A stretch of 64,000 nt of DNA from Aeromonas bivalvium (GCF_000819765.1 NZ_CDBT01000008.1:414691-478690), one strand, 5' to 3'; numbered from the stretch's first letter, positions 44,743 to 55,465 are shown. Notes: generated by a model from the letters alone, not told the origin. Numbers and translations: made by a program.

Positions 44743-45759
44743 ATGACCATCAAAGTGGGTATCAACGGCTTTGGCCGCATGGGCCGTCTCTCCTTTCGCG
44801 CCGCCTTCGACTGGGCGGATGTGGAGTTTGTCCGCATCAATGACCCGGCTGGCGATGCCGCCACCCTGGCACACCTCATCACCTTCGATTCGGTCCATGG
44901 CCGCTGGCACCATGAAGCCAGCAGCGAGGGGGACCAGATGGTGATCGGCAATCAGCGCATCCTCTGCACCCGCAACAAGGAGATAGGCCAGACCGACTGG
45001 TCTGGCTGTGATGTGGTGATCGAGGCCTCCGGCAAGATGAAAACCAAGGCGCTGCTGGGCGCCTATCTGGCGCAAGGGGTGAAGCGCGTCGTGGTCACCG
45101 CGCCGGTCAAGGAGGAGGGGGTCCTGAACGTGGTCATGGGGGTCAACCACCATCTTTATGACAAGGCGCAGCACCCCATAGTGACGGCGGCCTCCTGCAC
45201 CACCAACTGTCTGGCGCCCGTGGTGAAGGTGATCCACGAGCAGCTCGGCATCAAGCACGGCTCCATGACCACCATTCATGACATCACCAACACCCAGACC
45301 ATCCTGGATGCCCCCCATAGCGATCTGCGCCGTGCCCGCGCCTGCGGCCTGAGTCTCATCCCCACCACCACGGGGTCTGCCACCGCCATCACCCACATCT
45401 TCCCCGAGCTCAAGGGCAAGCTGAACGGTCATGCGGTGCGGGTGCCGCTCGCCAACGCCTCCCTCACCGACTGCGTGTTCGAGGTGAATCGCCCCACTAC
45501 CGAAGCCGAGGTCAATGGCCTGCTCAAGGCTGCGGCCGAGAATGAGCTCAAGGGGATCATGGGCTATGAAGAGCGCCCCCTGGTGTCAGTGGATTACAAG
45601 ACGGATCCGCGCTCCTGCACCATAGATGCACTCTCCACCATGGTGGTGAGCGGCACCCAGGTGAAGATCTACGCCTGGTATGACAACGAGTGGGGCTATG
45701 CCAACCGCACCGCCGAGCTGATGCACATGGTCGGTCAAATGGACAAGGCGCAAGGATAA
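44743..45759 (+). CDS. gap: glyceraldehyde-3-phosphate dehydrogenase of ars operon
   Basis: A 338-residue GAPDH. The NAD motif is at the start ([17 protein letters not shown]), catalytic C152 is in [17 protein letters not shown], and ADP/phosphate residues follow in [20 protein letters not shown] and [18 protein letters not shown]. In arsJ operons this enzyme makes 1-arseno-3-phosphoglycerate from arsenate, which ArsJ then exports (established for Pseudomonas). It is 7 bp upstream of arsJ. It is a dedicated copy, not the glycolytic housekeeping gene, judged by its context. Confidence 0.93.
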   Translation: MTIKVGINGFGRMGRLSFRAAFDWADVEFVRINDPAGDAATLAHLITFDSVHGRWHHEASSEGDQMVIGNQRILCTRNKEIGQTDWSGCDVVIEASGKMKTKALLGAYLAQGVKRVVVTAPVKEEGVLNVVMGVNHHLYDKAQHPIVTAASCTTNCLAPVVKVIHEQLGIKHGSMTTIHDITNTQTILDAPHSDLRRARACGLSLIPTTTGSATAITHIFPELKGKLNGHAVRVPLANASLTDCVFEVNRPTTEAEVNGLLKAAAENELKGIMGYEERPLVSVDYKTDPRSCTIDALSTMVVSGTQVKIYAWYDNEWGYANRTAELMHMVGQMDKAQG

Positions 45760-45766
45760 CCCGGCC

Positions 45767-47005
45767 ATGGCACTGACCCGACTCTCCCCCGAGGCTCGCC
45801 AGTATCTACTGGTGACCGGCAACTACTGGGCCTTTACCCTGACCGATGGCGCTCTGCGCATGCTGGTGGTGCTCTACTTTCATGGGCTGGGTTACAGCCC
45901 ATTGGCCATCGCCTCCCTGTTTCTCTTCTACGAGATCTTTGGGGTGGTGACCAATCTGGTGGGGGGCTGGCTCGGTGCTCGCCTCGGGCTCAACCGCACC
46001 ATGAACATCGGCCTAGCCCTCCAGGTGCTGGCGCTGGGCATCTTGCTGGTGCCACCGCTCTGGCTGACGGTGCCCTGGGTGATGGGGGCGCAGGCACTCT
46101 CGGGAGTGGCCAAAGATCTCAACAAGATGAGTGCCAAGAGCTCCATCAAGTTGCTGGTGCCGGGAGAGGCGCAGGGTCAGCTCTACAAGTGGGTAGCACT
46201 TCTGACCGGTTCGAAGAATGCCCTGAAAGGGATGGGCTTCTTCCTTGGCGGCGCCCTGTTGAGCCTGCTCGGGTTTCAGGGGGCCGTGCTGGTCATGGCA
46301 CTGGCGTTGGCGCTGGTGTGGTGCGTCAGCATGCTGACCCTGAAACGGGATCTCGGCAAAGCCAAGAACAAGCCCAAGTTCAGCGAGATCTTCTCCAAGA
46401 GCTGTGCCATCAATTACCTGTCAGCCGCCCGTCTGTTCCTGTTTGGTGCCCGCGATGTCTGGTTTGTGGTAGCACTGCCTGTCTACCTCGCCTCCAGCTT
46501 TGGCTGGGATCACTGGTATGTGGGGGGCTTTCTGGCGCTCTGGATCATTGCTTATGGCGTGGTTCAGACCCAGGCCCCCCGCTTTACCGGCAAGCGAGAG
46601 GGGCGGGTGCCCGATGGCAAGGCCGCCATGGGCTGGGCTCTGGTGCTGGCCCTGATCCCGGCTCTGATTGCCCTGGCGCTGCATGTCGATCTGCATCCGG
46701 CCATCAGCCTGGTAGGCGGCTTGATGGTGTTTGGCGCCCTGTTTGCCATCAACTCCTCCCTGCACAGCTACCTCATCGTCAGCTATGCAGGAGCTGATGG
46801 AGTATCGCTCGATGTGGGCTTCTACTACATGGCCAATGCCCTGGGGCGCCTGCTCGGCACCCTGCTCTCCGGGCTGGTATTCCAGCTCTATGGTCTGGAG
46901 GCCTGCCTCTGGATCTCCACCGGCTTCATCCTGTTGGCGGCGCTGATTTCAATCGGCTTGCCCCGCCAGCAGCCGCCCGTTTCATCCTCTCAGGGAGCCT
47001 CTTGA
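45767..47005 (+). CDS. arsJ: ArsJ, 1-arseno-3-phosphoglycerate exporter (MFS)
   Basis: A 412-residue MFS-like protein with about twelve membrane spans. It begins [20 protein letters not shown] and includes [25 protein letters not shown] sequence (read here as [16 protein letters not shown]). It sits immediately after gap, the invariable partner in arsJ operons. Together they form an arsenate efflux route: GAPDH makes the unstable organoarsenical and ArsJ exports it. It shares one base with acr3 (TGATG). Confidence 0.9.
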   Translation: MALTRLSPEARQYLLVTGNYWAFTLTDGALRMLVVLYFHGLGYSPLAIASLFLFYEIFGVVTNLVGGWLGARLGLNRTMNIGLALQVLALGILLVPPLWLTVPWVMGAQALSGVAKDLNKMSAKSSIKLLVPGEAQGQLYKWVALLTGSKNALKGMGFFLGGALLSLLGFQGAVLVMALALALVWCVSMLTLKRDLGKAKNKPKFSEIFSKSCAINYLSAARLFLFGARDVWFVVALPVYLASSFGWDHWYVGGFLALWIIAYGVVQTQAPRFTGKREGRVPDGKAAMGWALVLALIPALIALALHVDLHPAISLVGGLMVFGALFAINSSLHSYLIVSYAGADGVSLDVGFYYMANALGRLLGTLLSGLVFQLYGLEACLWISTGFILLAALISIGLPRQQPPVSSSQGAS

Positions 47006-48081
47006 TGAGTAGCAATGCCTGCTGCGATCTGCCCGTCAGCCAAAAAATGGGTTTTCTCGACCGTAACCTCACCCTCTGGATCTTCGTCGCCATGGCAATA
47101 GGGGTGGGCATTGGCTATCTGTTCCCCCAGGTGGCGCAGTGGAACGAGGCGATGTCGGTCGGCACCACCAATGTGCCGCTCGCCATCGGTCTCATCCTGA
47201 TGATGTATCCGCCGCTCGCCAAGGTGAACTACGCCACCATGGGCGCCATGACCCGGGATCGCCGCGCCATCACCTTGTCCCTTGTGATGAACTGGCTGGT
47301 GGGCCCCATATTGATGTTCGTCATCGCCCTGGTGTTTTTGCATGACGAGCCGGGCTACATGGTGGGCCTCATCCTGATCGGCCTGGCGCGCTGCATCGCC
47401 ATGGTGCTGGTGTGGAACGATCTCGGCGGCGGCAGCAAGGAGTACGGTGCTGGCCTGGTGGCCCTCAACAGCGCGTTTCAGATCCTCACCTACAGCTTCA
47501 TGGCCTGGTTGTTCATCACCGTGCTGCCGCCGCTGTTCGGTTTGCAGGGCTTCGCGGTGGACATCACCATGCTGGATATCGCGCAGAGCGTGTTGATCTA
47601 TCTCGGCATTCCCTTCCTGGCAGGCTTTTTGAGCCGTCACTATCTGGTCAAGGCCAAGGGGGAGAAGTGGTACAGCGAGCGCTTCATTCCGGCCATCTCC
47701 CCAATCACCCTGATTGCCCTCTTGGCCACCATCGTGCTGATGTTCAGCCTCAAGGGGGAGATGATCGTCGAGCTGCCCATGGATGTGCTGCGGGTTGCAG
47801 TACCTCTGGTGGTCTACTTTGTGCTGATGTTCTTCACCAGCTTCCTGGTGGGCAAGACGCTGGGTATTCCCTATGACAAGAATGCCTCCATCGCCTTTAC
47901 CGCCACCGGCAACAACTTCGAGCTGGCCATTGCAGTCTCCATCGCCGTGTTTGGCTTGAGTTCGGATCAGGCCTTCGCCGGCGTCATAGGTCCGCTGGTG
48001 GAGGTGCCCGTGCTGATCGCCCTGGTCAACGTGGCCCTGCGCATGAAGCGCAGTTATGGCAAAGCGAAAGTGCACCCATGA
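47005..48081 (+). CDS. acr3: Acr3-type arsenite efflux permease
   Basis: A 358-residue protein from the ATG at 47005 (overlapping the arsJ stop), with GGGAG upstream. Ten membrane spans. The conserved essential cysteine is C130 in [17 protein letters not shown], a hallmark of Acr3, followed by the second family block [20 protein letters not shown]. It extrudes arsenite. With ArsR it forms the arsenite branch, while gap/arsJ form the arsenate branch. Confidence 0.94.
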   Translation: MSSNACCDLPVSQKMGFLDRNLTLWIFVAMAIGVGIGYLFPQVAQWNEAMSVGTTNVPLAIGLILMMYPPLAKVNYATMGAMTRDRRAITLSLVMNWLVGPILMFVIALVFLHDEPGYMVGLILIGLARCIAMVLVWNDLGGGSKEYGAGLVALNSAFQILTYSFMAWLFITVLPPLFGLQGFAVDITMLDIAQSVLIYLGIPFLAGFLSRHYLVKAKGEKWYSERFIPAISPITLIALLATIVLMFSLKGEMIVELPMDVLRVAVPLVVYFVLMFFTSFLVGKTLGIPYDKNASIAFTATGNNFELAIAVSIAVFGLSSDQAFAGVIGPLVEVPVLIALVNVALRMKRSYGKAKVHP

Positions 48082-48167
48082 GTGATGCCGCCGAGCCCCA
48101 GCGCGAGGCCTTCAGCAAGGAGGATGGGGAGCGGGTGGTGGATGCACAAGGGCGGCGCATCGGGTGA
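48078..48167 (+). CDS. 29-residue ORF translationally coupled to acr3
   Basis: The ATG overlaps the acr3 stop (ATGA) and opens 29 codons: [17 protein letters not shown] then [12 protein letters not shown] and a stop. The peptide is charged, with no membrane segment. It could be a remnant of a longer gene or a real small protein. A perfect terminator hairpin follows 24 bp later. Confidence 0.4.
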   Translation: MSDAAEPQREAFSKEDGERVVDAQGRRIG

Positions 48168-48190
48168 CGGGGGAGTGAGCCCCGCATCAT

Positions 48191-48226
48191 GAAGAAGGGG
48201 GGTGGCCATGGCCACCCCCCTTCTTC
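48191..48226. terminator. bidirectional terminator of ars operon and usp gene
   Basis: 16-bp perfect arms GAAGAAGGGGGGTGGC/GCCACCCCCCTTCTTC with a 4-nt loop. Confidence 0.9.
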
Positions 48227-48227
48227 T

Positions 48228-49079
48228 TTATTTCAGCAAGAGCACGGCTGCGCTGGTGGTTGCCAGTATTGCCGTGGTGGTGCTGCCCACGATGAACTGC
48301 CTCAACCGTGAGTGGCCATAGGCTCCCATGACGATGAGAGTGATCCCCCCCTCGGCGGCATGCTGGCAGATCCTCGGGGCGACCTCCCCCTGCAGCAGGC
48401 GGTCGTTTACCTCGAAGCCCGCACTCTCCAACACCTGCCTGGCCTGCACCAGCTGGCGCTCGTGTTCGTCACTCGGCTCGCCGACCATCACCAGATCGCA
48501 CGCCAGCCCCTTGAGCTGCGGGCTGTTGGCGACCAGCGCCAACACCTTGTTTGCACTCTGGCTGCCGTCATAGGCGAACAGGAAGCGGCTCGGCGCCTCA
48601 AAGCCCGGCTGCACCACCATGATGGGGTTGTCCAGGGTGCGAATGGCGCTCTCGATATGGCTGCCGAGGAGCGCATGGTCCCGGACGTGGGTGGTGCCCT
48701 GCTTGCCCAGGATCATCATGGGCATCCCGGGTGAGAGCGCCTGTATGGCCTCCACCAACTGCCCGCGGCGTTGCTGGGTCTCGACCTCTGTTACCCCCAC
48801 GTCGGTCAGGTAGTCTTTGGCACTCTCGAGCAGCAGGCGACCCTGCTCCTGGGCCAAACGGCTGCGCTGATGATCCCGCTCGGCCAGCTCCTTGAGCAGG
48901 TGCTCACGGCTGCCCAGACCGATGGCGCCTGAGAGGTCGCTCTCCCCTTCAAACTCGTTTCTTTCCAAGACATGCAGCAGGGTGACCGGCAGCGCCGTGC
49001 CGGTCGAGGCCCAGGCGGCGGCGTCGCACACCGCCGCCTGGGCAGGTGAACCGTCGATACAGGCAACAATGTTTGTCAT
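48228..49079 (-). CDS. tandem universal stress protein (Usp)
   Basis: A 283-residue protein of two Usp domains. The first starts MTNIVACIDGSPAQAAVCDA; the second starts FLFAYDGSQSANKVLALVAN. Each ends with a Gly-rich nucleotide-binding loop: GKQGTTHVRDHALLGSHIES and GAYGHSRLRQFIVGSTTTAI. The latter matches the G-X2-G-X9-G(S/T) ATP-binding pattern. It probably protects against stress. It is directly downstream (19 bp) of the SulP gene, so the two are likely co-transcribed. Confidence 0.9.
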   Translation of the reverse strand: MTNIVACIDGSPAQAAVCDAAAWASTGTALPVTLLHVLERNEFEGESDLSGAIGLGSREHLLKELAERDHQRSRLAQEQGRLLLESAKDYLTDVGVTEVETQQRRGQLVEAIQALSPGMPMMILGKQGTTHVRDHALLGSHIESAIRTLDNPIMVVQPGFEAPSRFLFAYDGSQSANKVLALVANSPQLKGLACDLVMVGEPSDEHERQLVQARQVLESAGFEVNDRLLQGEVAPRICQHAAEGGITLIVMGAYGHSRLRQFIVGSTTTAILATTSAAVLLLK

Positions 49080-49098
49080 GTTGGACTCCTTGTCGTGA

Positions 49099-50589
49099 TC
49101 AGTGGCCAGCCAGCAGCTTTTCCACCTCTTCCGGTTTGTCGTGTACCCCGAAGCGGTCGACTATGGTGGCACTGGCCTCGTTGAGACCGATGATCTCCAC
49201 CTCGGTCCCCTCGCGGCGGAACTTGATGACCACCTTGTCCAGCGCGGTGACGGCGGTGATGTCCCAGAAGTGGGCATGGCTGAGATCGATCACCACCTTC
49301 TCCACCACCTCCTTGAAATCGAAGCCGGCGAAGAACTGCTCGGCGCTGGCAAAGAACACCTGGCCTCGCACCCGATAGGTGCGCACCGCGTCGCTGCGCT
49401 CGCTGTCGCTCTTGATCAGCATGAAGCGGGCGACCTTGTTGGCGAAGAACAGGGAGGCGAGCAGTACCCCGACAAATACCCCGAGCGCCAGGTTATGGGT
49501 AGCCACGACCACGGCGACTGTGGCCAGCATCACAATACTGGTGGAGAGGGGGTGGGTTTTCAGATTGCGCACCGACTCCCAGGAAAATGTTCCGATAGAG
49601 ACCATGATCATCACAGCCACCAGGGCCGCCATGGGGATCTGGCGGATCCATTCATCCATGAACACCACCATCAGGATGAGCAGGGTGCCCGCGACAAAGG
49701 TGGAGAGGCGACCGCGACCGCCGGATTTGATGTTGATGATGGATTGGCCAATCATGGCGCACCCCGCCATGCCCCCCATCAGGCCGGCGCCTATGTTGGC
49801 GATCCCCTGGCCCTTGCACTCGCGGTTGCGATCGCTTTGGGTATCCGTCAGATCATCGACGATGGCCGCCGTCATCATGGATTCGAGCAGGCCCACCACG
49901 GCCAGACCCGCAGAGTAGGGGAAGATGATGGCCAGGGTCTCGAGATTCAGCGGCACCTCGGGCCAGAGGAAGATGGGCAGGGTATCGGGCAACTCGCCCA
50001 TGTCGCCCACGGTGCGGATATCGATGCCCATGGTAATGGCCACTGCCGTGAGTATGACGATGCACAGCAGGGGGGAGGGCACCAGCTTGCCCACCACGGG
50101 GATGAGCGGGAACAGATAGATGATGCCAAGACCGGCCGCCGTCATGGCATAGACCTGCCAGGTGACGTTGGTGAGCTCGGGCAGCTGGGCCATGAAGATG
50201 AGGATGGCCAGGGCGTTGACGAAGCCGGTCACCACGGAGCGGGAGACAAACCGCATCAGGCTGCCGAGCTTCAGGTAACCCGCCGCTATCTGGAAGAGGC
50301 CGGTGAGCAGGGTCGCCGCCAGCAGATATTGCAGGCCATGCTCTTTCACCAGGGTCACCATCAGCAGCGCCATGGCGCCGGTGGCGGCCGAGATCATGCC
50401 CGGGCGGCCGCCGACGAAGGCGATGACCACGGCGATACAGAAGGAGGCATAGAGGCCGACCTTGGGGTCGACGCCGGCGATGATGGAGAAGGCGATGGCC
50501 TCCGGGATCAGCGCCAGGGCCACCACGGTACCGGCCAGCAGGTCACCGCGTATGTTGGAGAACCACTCTTGTCTTGCACGTTCCAGCAT
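49099..50589 (-). CDS. SulP family anion permease with STAS domain
   Basis: A 496-residue protein from the ATG at 50589 ([20 protein letters not shown]). The SulP signature is [20 protein letters not shown], then [20 protein letters not shown]. Ten or more membrane spans are followed by a STAS domain of ~100 residues ([40 protein letters not shown]). It may carry sulfate, bicarbonate or another anion. Bicarbonate is possible in a Na+-rich aquatic bacterium. It is followed closely by the Usp gene, a pairing that fits a stress or carbon role. Confidence 0.9.
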   Translation of the reverse strand: MLERARQEWFSNIRGDLLAGTVVALALIPEAIAFSIIAGVDPKVGLYASFCIAVVIAFVGGRPGMISAATGAMALLMVTLVKEHGLQYLLAATLLTGLFQIAAGYLKLGSLMRFVSRSVVTGFVNALAILIFMAQLPELTNVTWQVYAMTAAGLGIIYLFPLIPVVGKLVPSPLLCIVILTAVAITMGIDIRTVGDMGELPDTLPIFLWPEVPLNLETLAIIFPYSAGLAVVGLLESMMTAAIVDDLTDTQSDRNRECKGQGIANIGAGLMGGMAGCAMIGQSIINIKSGGRGRLSTFVAGTLLILMVVFMDEWIRQIPMAALVAVMIMVSIGTFSWESVRNLKTHPLSTSIVMLATVAVVVATHNLALGVFVGVLLASLFFANKVARFMLIKSDSERSDAVRTYRVRGQVFFASAEQFFAGFDFKEVVEKVVIDLSHAHFWDITAVTALDKVVIKFRREGTEVEIIGLNEASATIVDRFGVHDKPEEVEKLLAGH

Positions 50590-50905
50590 GGGGGGATTTT
50601 CTCGCTTGTTGAGGATCCATGACCACAAGTCCAGACTCGGGGTCAGGTGGCACTCGGGCAGGATCGCATAGTTGTATTGGTATATGACAGATGAACAAAA
50701 ACGCTCCGGTTGTGACAACCAGAGTCAGGCGGCAGGCGCCGCGAAAGGCGGGGTCAGGGCGGCGTGACGGTCACGCCAGAGCGCAAAATAGACATAGGGG
50801 CGGCATGTTAACAGCAGTTGCCACCCCATGAAAGGGCAAATCAGTCAAGGCAGTGGTGCATGCCTGCAGGCGTGACCGGATTGGGGGTCATGGGGTTGTG
50901 CAAGA

Positions 50906-52051
50906 TCAGCCAGGTTGTTTTGCTGTCGGGCGCAACGCATGTTGGCGTGCATGGGACATGGCATCAAGCAGCCGGGTGACATTGTCCACCCTGGCGCCGT
51001 TCCCCATCAATCCGACTCGCCAGACTTTGCCGGCTAATGCTCCGATCCCCCCGCCAATTTCAATGTGGTACTCGTCCATCAGGATGTCACGGAAGGCCTT
51101 GTCGTCCGTGTCATCTGGTATCTGTATGGTTGTCAGTTGCGGCAGTCGATGGGCCTTGTCCACCAGACAAGTCAAGCCAAGCGCCTCAAGGCCTGATACG
51201 AGGATATCGTTGCATTCAAGGTGTCGCATCATCAGCGCATTGCTGCCTTCATTCAGCGCATTGGATAATCCCTGGTGTAGCCCATAGAGCGCATTGACAG
51301 GGGCGGTATGGTGGTAAACCCGGGAAGATTCATTCCAGTAATTGCTGATCATTGACAAGTCCAGAAACCAACTTGGAATGGGGGACTTTCGCTGGGTGAG
51401 TTTATTGATGGCCCGTGTATTGAAACTGATTGGTGATAAGCCAGGTGGGCAGGAAAGGCACTTCTGGGAGCCCGAGAAAATGGCATCTATGCCCCATTCA
51501 TCCACTTTTACCTCAACGCCGCCAAGGGAGGTTACCGCATCCACAATGGTCAAGGCGCCAAACTCATGGGCCACGGCACACAAGGCCTGGGCATCATTAA
51601 GCACCCCAGTTGAGGTTTCTCCATGCACAAAACAGACGGATTGGGTATCGGTATGCGGCTGCAATGCCTGCCGCAGTGCATTTGGAGAGATGGCACATCC
51701 CCAATCAGCGTTGACTTCGATGACGTGCCCCCCGACTTTTCTTGCGCTATCGGCCAGTCGTTGTCCAAAGGCGCCGTTGATGCATACCACCACCTTCTCA
51801 CCGGGTTCGATCAGGTTGGCAATGCACGCCTCCATCCCCGCAGAGCCTGGGCCCGAGAGTGGGATGGTCAATGCATTTTGGGTCTGGAACAACTGCTGCA
51901 ACATCTGCTTGATTTCATTCATCAGCGCAAAGCACTGCTTGTCCAGATGTCCGATCGTGGGTTGTGATATGGCAGACAAGACCGATTCGTGAACAGGAGA
52001 GGGACCTGGACCTAATAGCAGTGGTGGGATTGGGGTAAATGACGATTTCAT
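50906..52051 (-). CDS. class V aminotransferase, alanine-glyoxylate type
   Basis: A 381-residue PLP enzyme of the alanine/serine-glyoxylate aminotransferase group. It starts LLGPGPSPVHESVLSAISQP, typical of the family, with SGPGSAGMEACIANLIEPGE at ~67-86. The Schiff-base lysine is K197 in FSGSQKCLSCPPG. FVHGETSTGVLNDAQALC carries conserved contacts, and VYHHTAPVNALYGLHQGL matches too. The amino acceptor is probably glyoxylate or a similar 2-oxo compound. The first codons overlap the stop of the upstream oxidoreductase (ATGA). It is the last gene of the six-gene operon. Codons are more AT-rich than the core genome. Confidence 0.87.
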   Translation of the reverse strand: MKSSFTPIPPLLLGPGPSPVHESVLSAISQPTIGHLDKQCFALMNEIKQMLQQLFQTQNALTIPLSGPGSAGMEACIANLIEPGEKVVVCINGAFGQRLADSARKVGGHVIEVNADWGCAISPNALRQALQPHTDTQSVCFVHGETSTGVLNDAQALCAVAHEFGALTIVDAVTSLGGVEVKVDEWGIDAIFSGSQKCLSCPPGLSPISFNTRAINKLTQRKSPIPSWFLDLSMISNYWNESSRVYHHTAPVNALYGLHQGLSNALNEGSNALMMRHLECNDILVSGLEALGLTCLVDKAHRLPQLTTIQIPDDTDDKAFRDILMDEYHIEIGGGIGALAGKVWRVGLMGNGARVDNVTRLLDAMSHARQHALRPTAKQPG

Positions 52052-53595
52052 GCGAGGCTCCTTTGATGAGTGAGAGGGTGAGAGTTGTCATGCTCAGTCA
52101 TGAACTTCTCGATACTGTCGGCACACGCGTGCGCATGGCGGAGTATGATGTCCAGTGCACTGGTAAAGAGGAAGCGCCCACTCGTGAGTTCGCCAATAGC
52201 AAAGATGTTTGTATTCATTTTGCCTTCTTTACAGAACAGCCCGTAACTGTGCTTGCAAACATCAAGGCCACCAAATTTATTCTCAACACAAACACCGCTC
52301 TCTATCAAATGATGAACAAGTGGAGAATCAATCTGGTTGAGTGATTTTGGGCTTCCAGTTGCATAGATTACTTTGTCGACAGGAAGGCTGTCACCATTAC
52401 AACATATGACTAGTTGACCGGCCTTGACTTCTATTTGTGAAGTGCCAGTGATGAATTTAAGCTGGCCGGAATGGAGGTAGCTCAGTATCTTCTCGGCATT
52501 TTCAGCAGGTATGGAGACCCGAAGTGACATGGCCGAGGAGAAATAATGTTTAATCAACAAATCCTGATCTGCTGAGGGCATGCGATCCCAGATATGTTCT
52601 ATGCCTCGGTTGGTGTCGTACAAGATGGCCTGCCAGGCACGATTCTGCTTGGCCAGTACCAGCTCTCGCTCCAAGAAGTGCGCCAAGTTTGTGATGGGGC
52701 GATTCAAGGGAGGCATCTCTTCGAAATAGTCATCGCCAGATTGAGCGAGATACTCCTGGCATTCTTTCATGTAGAGGTGGCCCAGGGTTGCTATATCGAT
52801 GCTGGCGTGATGGGCTGAGATATAATCAGGGTTGAGGTAGCTGTTTTTATAACGCCCCTGAGTACCACGGACAAAAGGAAAATATCCGCTGCGAGAATAG
52901 ATAGTAACCTGGCCTGTGTGACCACCATCAATCAAGCCAATGGTTGCATCGATCGCACTGAGCCTGGCGCCTATGATGGCGACATTGTCGGAAGACCCGA
53001 TTTTATTTTTTAGTTCTCGCGTGGGATACGGTGAGCGAATGATATCATCATGATGGGACTCTCGTAGCGCTATTTGCTGTTGAGTGCCACAGGCCAATAG
53101 CACTTTCTCGGCAATGATCACTCTGCCGCCTTGGGTGATGACATGGGTTTGGTGGCTTGATATTTGCTCTATCTTGATGGCTTCATCACATATTACCTTG
53201 ATTTTAATCCCGCATCGACGGGCATCGGCACAAACAGAGGAGAAAGCATCCTTCATATACATGCCAAATAAAGATCTGGGTGCATACGTATCTTTGCTTA
53301 TGTTGAGTTCTGGGAACTCAGGTTTCCATTTGTATTCATTGCATTCCAGCCAGTTGTAAAAATCACCTGGACTGTCCTTGAACACTGTGATGTTACCGGC
53401 CTTGGTATTCAAGAGATTACTCTTCAAGTCGCTCAGGTAGGCATTACCGGGACCAATTTCCTTGGATTTTTCTAGAACAATCAGAGATAAATGGCCCAGC
53501 TTGTTTTGAATGTTTTTTTTCAGCATGGCATCTATAAATGAAATGCAAGAGGCCCCGCCGCCAACCACAACGATATTGGTTTCCACGTTTGACAT
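52048..53595 (-). CDS. FAD/NAD(P)-binding oxidoreductase
   Basis: A 515-residue protein. The FAD Rossmann motif is at the start (NIVVVGGGASCISFIDAML), followed by GPGNAYLSDLKSNLLNTKAG, as in the NAD_binding_9 (HI0933-unrelated, YdhS-like) group. A second dinucleotide site is in NVAIIGARLSAIDATIGLID near residue 205. Late FAD contacts are in KVIYATGSPKSLNQID and NIFAIGELTSGRFLFTSALD. It probably oxidises or hydroxylates a small molecule. The substrate is unknown. It is 6 bp after the CoA-transferase and overlaps the aminotransferase. Confidence 0.83.
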   Translation of the reverse strand: MSNVETNIVVVGGGASCISFIDAMLKKNIQNKLGHLSLIVLEKSKEIGPGNAYLSDLKSNLLNTKAGNITVFKDSPGDFYNWLECNEYKWKPEFPELNISKDTYAPRSLFGMYMKDAFSSVCADARRCGIKIKVICDEAIKIEQISSHQTHVITQGGRVIIAEKVLLACGTQQQIALRESHHDDIIRSPYPTRELKNKIGSSDNVAIIGARLSAIDATIGLIDGGHTGQVTIYSRSGYFPFVRGTQGRYKNSYLNPDYISAHHASIDIATLGHLYMKECQEYLAQSGDDYFEEMPPLNRPITNLAHFLERELVLAKQNRAWQAILYDTNRGIEHIWDRMPSADQDLLIKHYFSSAMSLRVSIPAENAEKILSYLHSGQLKFITGTSQIEVKAGQLVICCNGDSLPVDKVIYATGSPKSLNQIDSPLVHHLIESGVCVENKFGGLDVCKHSYGLFCKEGKMNTNIFAIGELTSGRFLFTSALDIILRHAHACADSIEKFMTEHDNSHPLTHQRSLA

Positions 53596-53601
53596 CCTTG
53601 T

Positions 53602-55062
53602 CTATATGTTGTTAGAAATATCTTGCGATATCAGGATAGGGAATGGTATGTGATTTACAACCATGTCAATGGTAATGCCCATGGTCAGCTCTTTTAACGT
53701 CAACTCGCCTTTATGAAGAGAGAAGACGGCGCGCTCAGTGATGATGATAATTTCTTTTGACCAAAACAGGGGCGTGTTCGTGGCTGCGGTGACTTGCTGA
53801 ACCTTCTCCACGAACTTGCCTATCTCACCTTCCTGCGTTATCTCCATTGTGCCATTATTCTCGGTCAGCAGCAGAGACCTGGTTGTCATGGTGCCACAGA
53901 AAACAATCTTTTTTGCTGACGTGGCAATATTGATGAAACCACCGGCGCCTGTGTATTTATCACCAAAGGAACTGGCATTGACATTACCATCTCGATCTAT
54001 TTCGGCAAAACCTAGAAATGCTACGTCGATCCCACCGCCATTATAGAAGCTAAAGAGATCTGCTTGCTGAAGTATGCTGCTGAATTCGGTCGCTTCACCA
54101 AAAGCCAACCCACTCTTAGGTTTACCATTGATAACGCCAGACTCTACAGATGTAATAATGTTTTTATTCATCCGGTCTAGTCGGGCTCCCACCAAAGCAG
54201 GAATGCCTATACCGAAATTAACAAAGGCACCATCAGGGAGTCGCTCCAGGCAAGCGCGGTGGATAATGAGTTTTTTGGCCAGTGATGGCGATACCTGTTC
54301 AATAGGCTGGTGTTGGGGAGCCGAACCATAACTGGGGTAATGTGAATTACCACTTTCAACCACGTAGTCAACCAAATGACCAGGAATATCTACTTGCTCG
54401 GCCGGCAAACGATGAACGACTCTTTCTACTTGAAAAGCAATCTTGCCCCCATTATTACGGGTGGCCATTGCCTGCCACAGGGCATCGTGTAAGGCAGCTT
54501 CACCCATCATGGAGATATTGCCGTGTTCATCGGCTAAGGTGCCCCGCAGCAAGGTAAAGTCGGCACCGGGGCTCGGGTAGTAGAGTAGCTCTTTCTTATG
54601 GAGAGAGATTTTTTCGACCAAAGGAAGCGTATCGGTATCGAGGACACCACCTTCTAGCTGTGGATCGACAAAGGTATGCAAGCCTACGTGGCTGAAGTGC
54701 CCATCCAGACCCGATGCCATATCGCGGAATAAGTGACTTATGACACCCATAGGCCAATTGTGGGCCTCAATTTCTCCCACCTTCCCTAATTTTGTCATTG
54801 CAGGACAAAATCCCCAGAATCCGCCTATGGCTCGCCTGACCAGCCTGGGATCGGCAAGTTTATCCAGTCCTTTACCCTGCTTGTCACCAGCACCTGAGGC
54901 AAAGAGCAGTGTCAATCCTGTCGGCTTTTGCTCACGATGAAACCGTTCCGAAATGGCCTCTGTCAGCAGATCCGGGTGGCCACAACAGCCAAATCCTCCC
55001 GGTATCACGGCCGTGTTACAAGCAATCAGCTCTGCAATTTCTCTTGCTGTCGTTCGCTTCAT
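53602..55062 (-). CDS. acyl-CoA:carboxylate CoA-transferase (fused alpha/beta)
   Basis: A 486-residue class I CoA-transferase with both halves in one chain, as in YdiF and propionate CoA-transferases. The N-half has AVIPGGFGCCGHPDLLTEAI and PSPGADFTLLRGTLADEHGN. The C-half has GAFVNFGIGIPALVGARLD, with the catalytic glutamate expected in IITSVESGVINGKPKSG. GGIDVAFLGFAEIDRDGNVN is also typical. It transfers CoA between organic acids. It is slightly shorter than YdiF (about 531). It lies 4 bp after the cupin. Confidence 0.87.
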   Translation of the reverse strand: MKRTTAREIAELIACNTAVIPGGFGCCGHPDLLTEAISERFHREQKPTGLTLLFASGAGDKQGKGLDKLADPRLVRRAIGGFWGFCPAMTKLGKVGEIEAHNWPMGVISHLFRDMASGLDGHFSHVGLHTFVDPQLEGGVLDTDTLPLVEKISLHKKELLYYPSPGADFTLLRGTLADEHGNISMMGEAALHDALWQAMATRNNGGKIAFQVERVVHRLPAEQVDIPGHLVDYVVESGNSHYPSYGSAPQHQPIEQVSPSLAKKLIIHRACLERLPDGAFVNFGIGIPALVGARLDRMNKNIITSVESGVINGKPKSGLAFGEATEFSSILQQADLFSFYNGGGIDVAFLGFAEIDRDGNVNASSFGDKYTGAGGFINIATSAKKIVFCGTMTTRSLLLTENNGTMEITQEGEIGKFVEKVQQVTAATNTPLFWSKEIIIITERAVFSLHKGELTLKELTMGITIDMVVNHIPFPILISQDISNNI

Positions 55063-55066
55063 GATG

Positions 55067-55465
55067 TCAATCGACCAATTGCTTCACTGGTTGATAGCGG
55101 GATGCCAGGATCACGCATCCATTTTTTGACGCCATACTGTGACAGGTACCAGGAGCACGTACAATAAGCGAGCCTGGCATGAATGTCTGACCATTTTCAA
55201 TGTAATCGCCTTGCAGCACTAATACGGACTCAAAGCCCATGTGAACGTGGCCTGGAACATAAGCTCCGGCCTCATATCGAAGAAATGCCATGTCTGCTCC
55301 CTTTGGATCATGGGTCGTTTCATCGAATAAAATGGCTATATCAACCCCCTCACGTAGGCCTCGCTGATATGGTTGAAACGCCAGCTCAGTGGGTAAACTG
55401 ATATCATTGTCGAAGCCCAGTTTTAGTACGACATCTCTGGATTCCGGGGGGGCGATAAATTCCAT
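55067..55465 (-). CDS. ChrR-like cupin domain protein
   Basis: A 132-residue single cupin. Metal-ligand candidates are in VPGHVHMGFESVLVLQGDYI (two histidines and a glutamate) and the late histidine is in VRAPGTCHSMASKNG. The size and pattern resemble ChrR-type cupins and the small non-haem iron dioxygenases that cleave diketones or hydroxyacetophenones. Dioxygenase activity is inferred, not shown. AAGGAG precedes the ATG by 8 bp. It is part of the six-gene operon. Confidence 0.82.
   Translation of the reverse strand: MEFIAPPESRDVVLKLGFDNDISLPTELAFQPYQRGLREGVDIAILFDETTHDPKGADMAFLRYEAGAYVPGHVHMGFESVLVLQGDYIENGQTFMPGSLIVRAPGTCHSMASKNGCVILASRYQPVKQLVD

Noticed and set aside
52039..52344. 101-residue plus-strand frame antisense to the FAD oxidoreductase
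   Set aside because: Overlaps a well-supported gene and has no domain.
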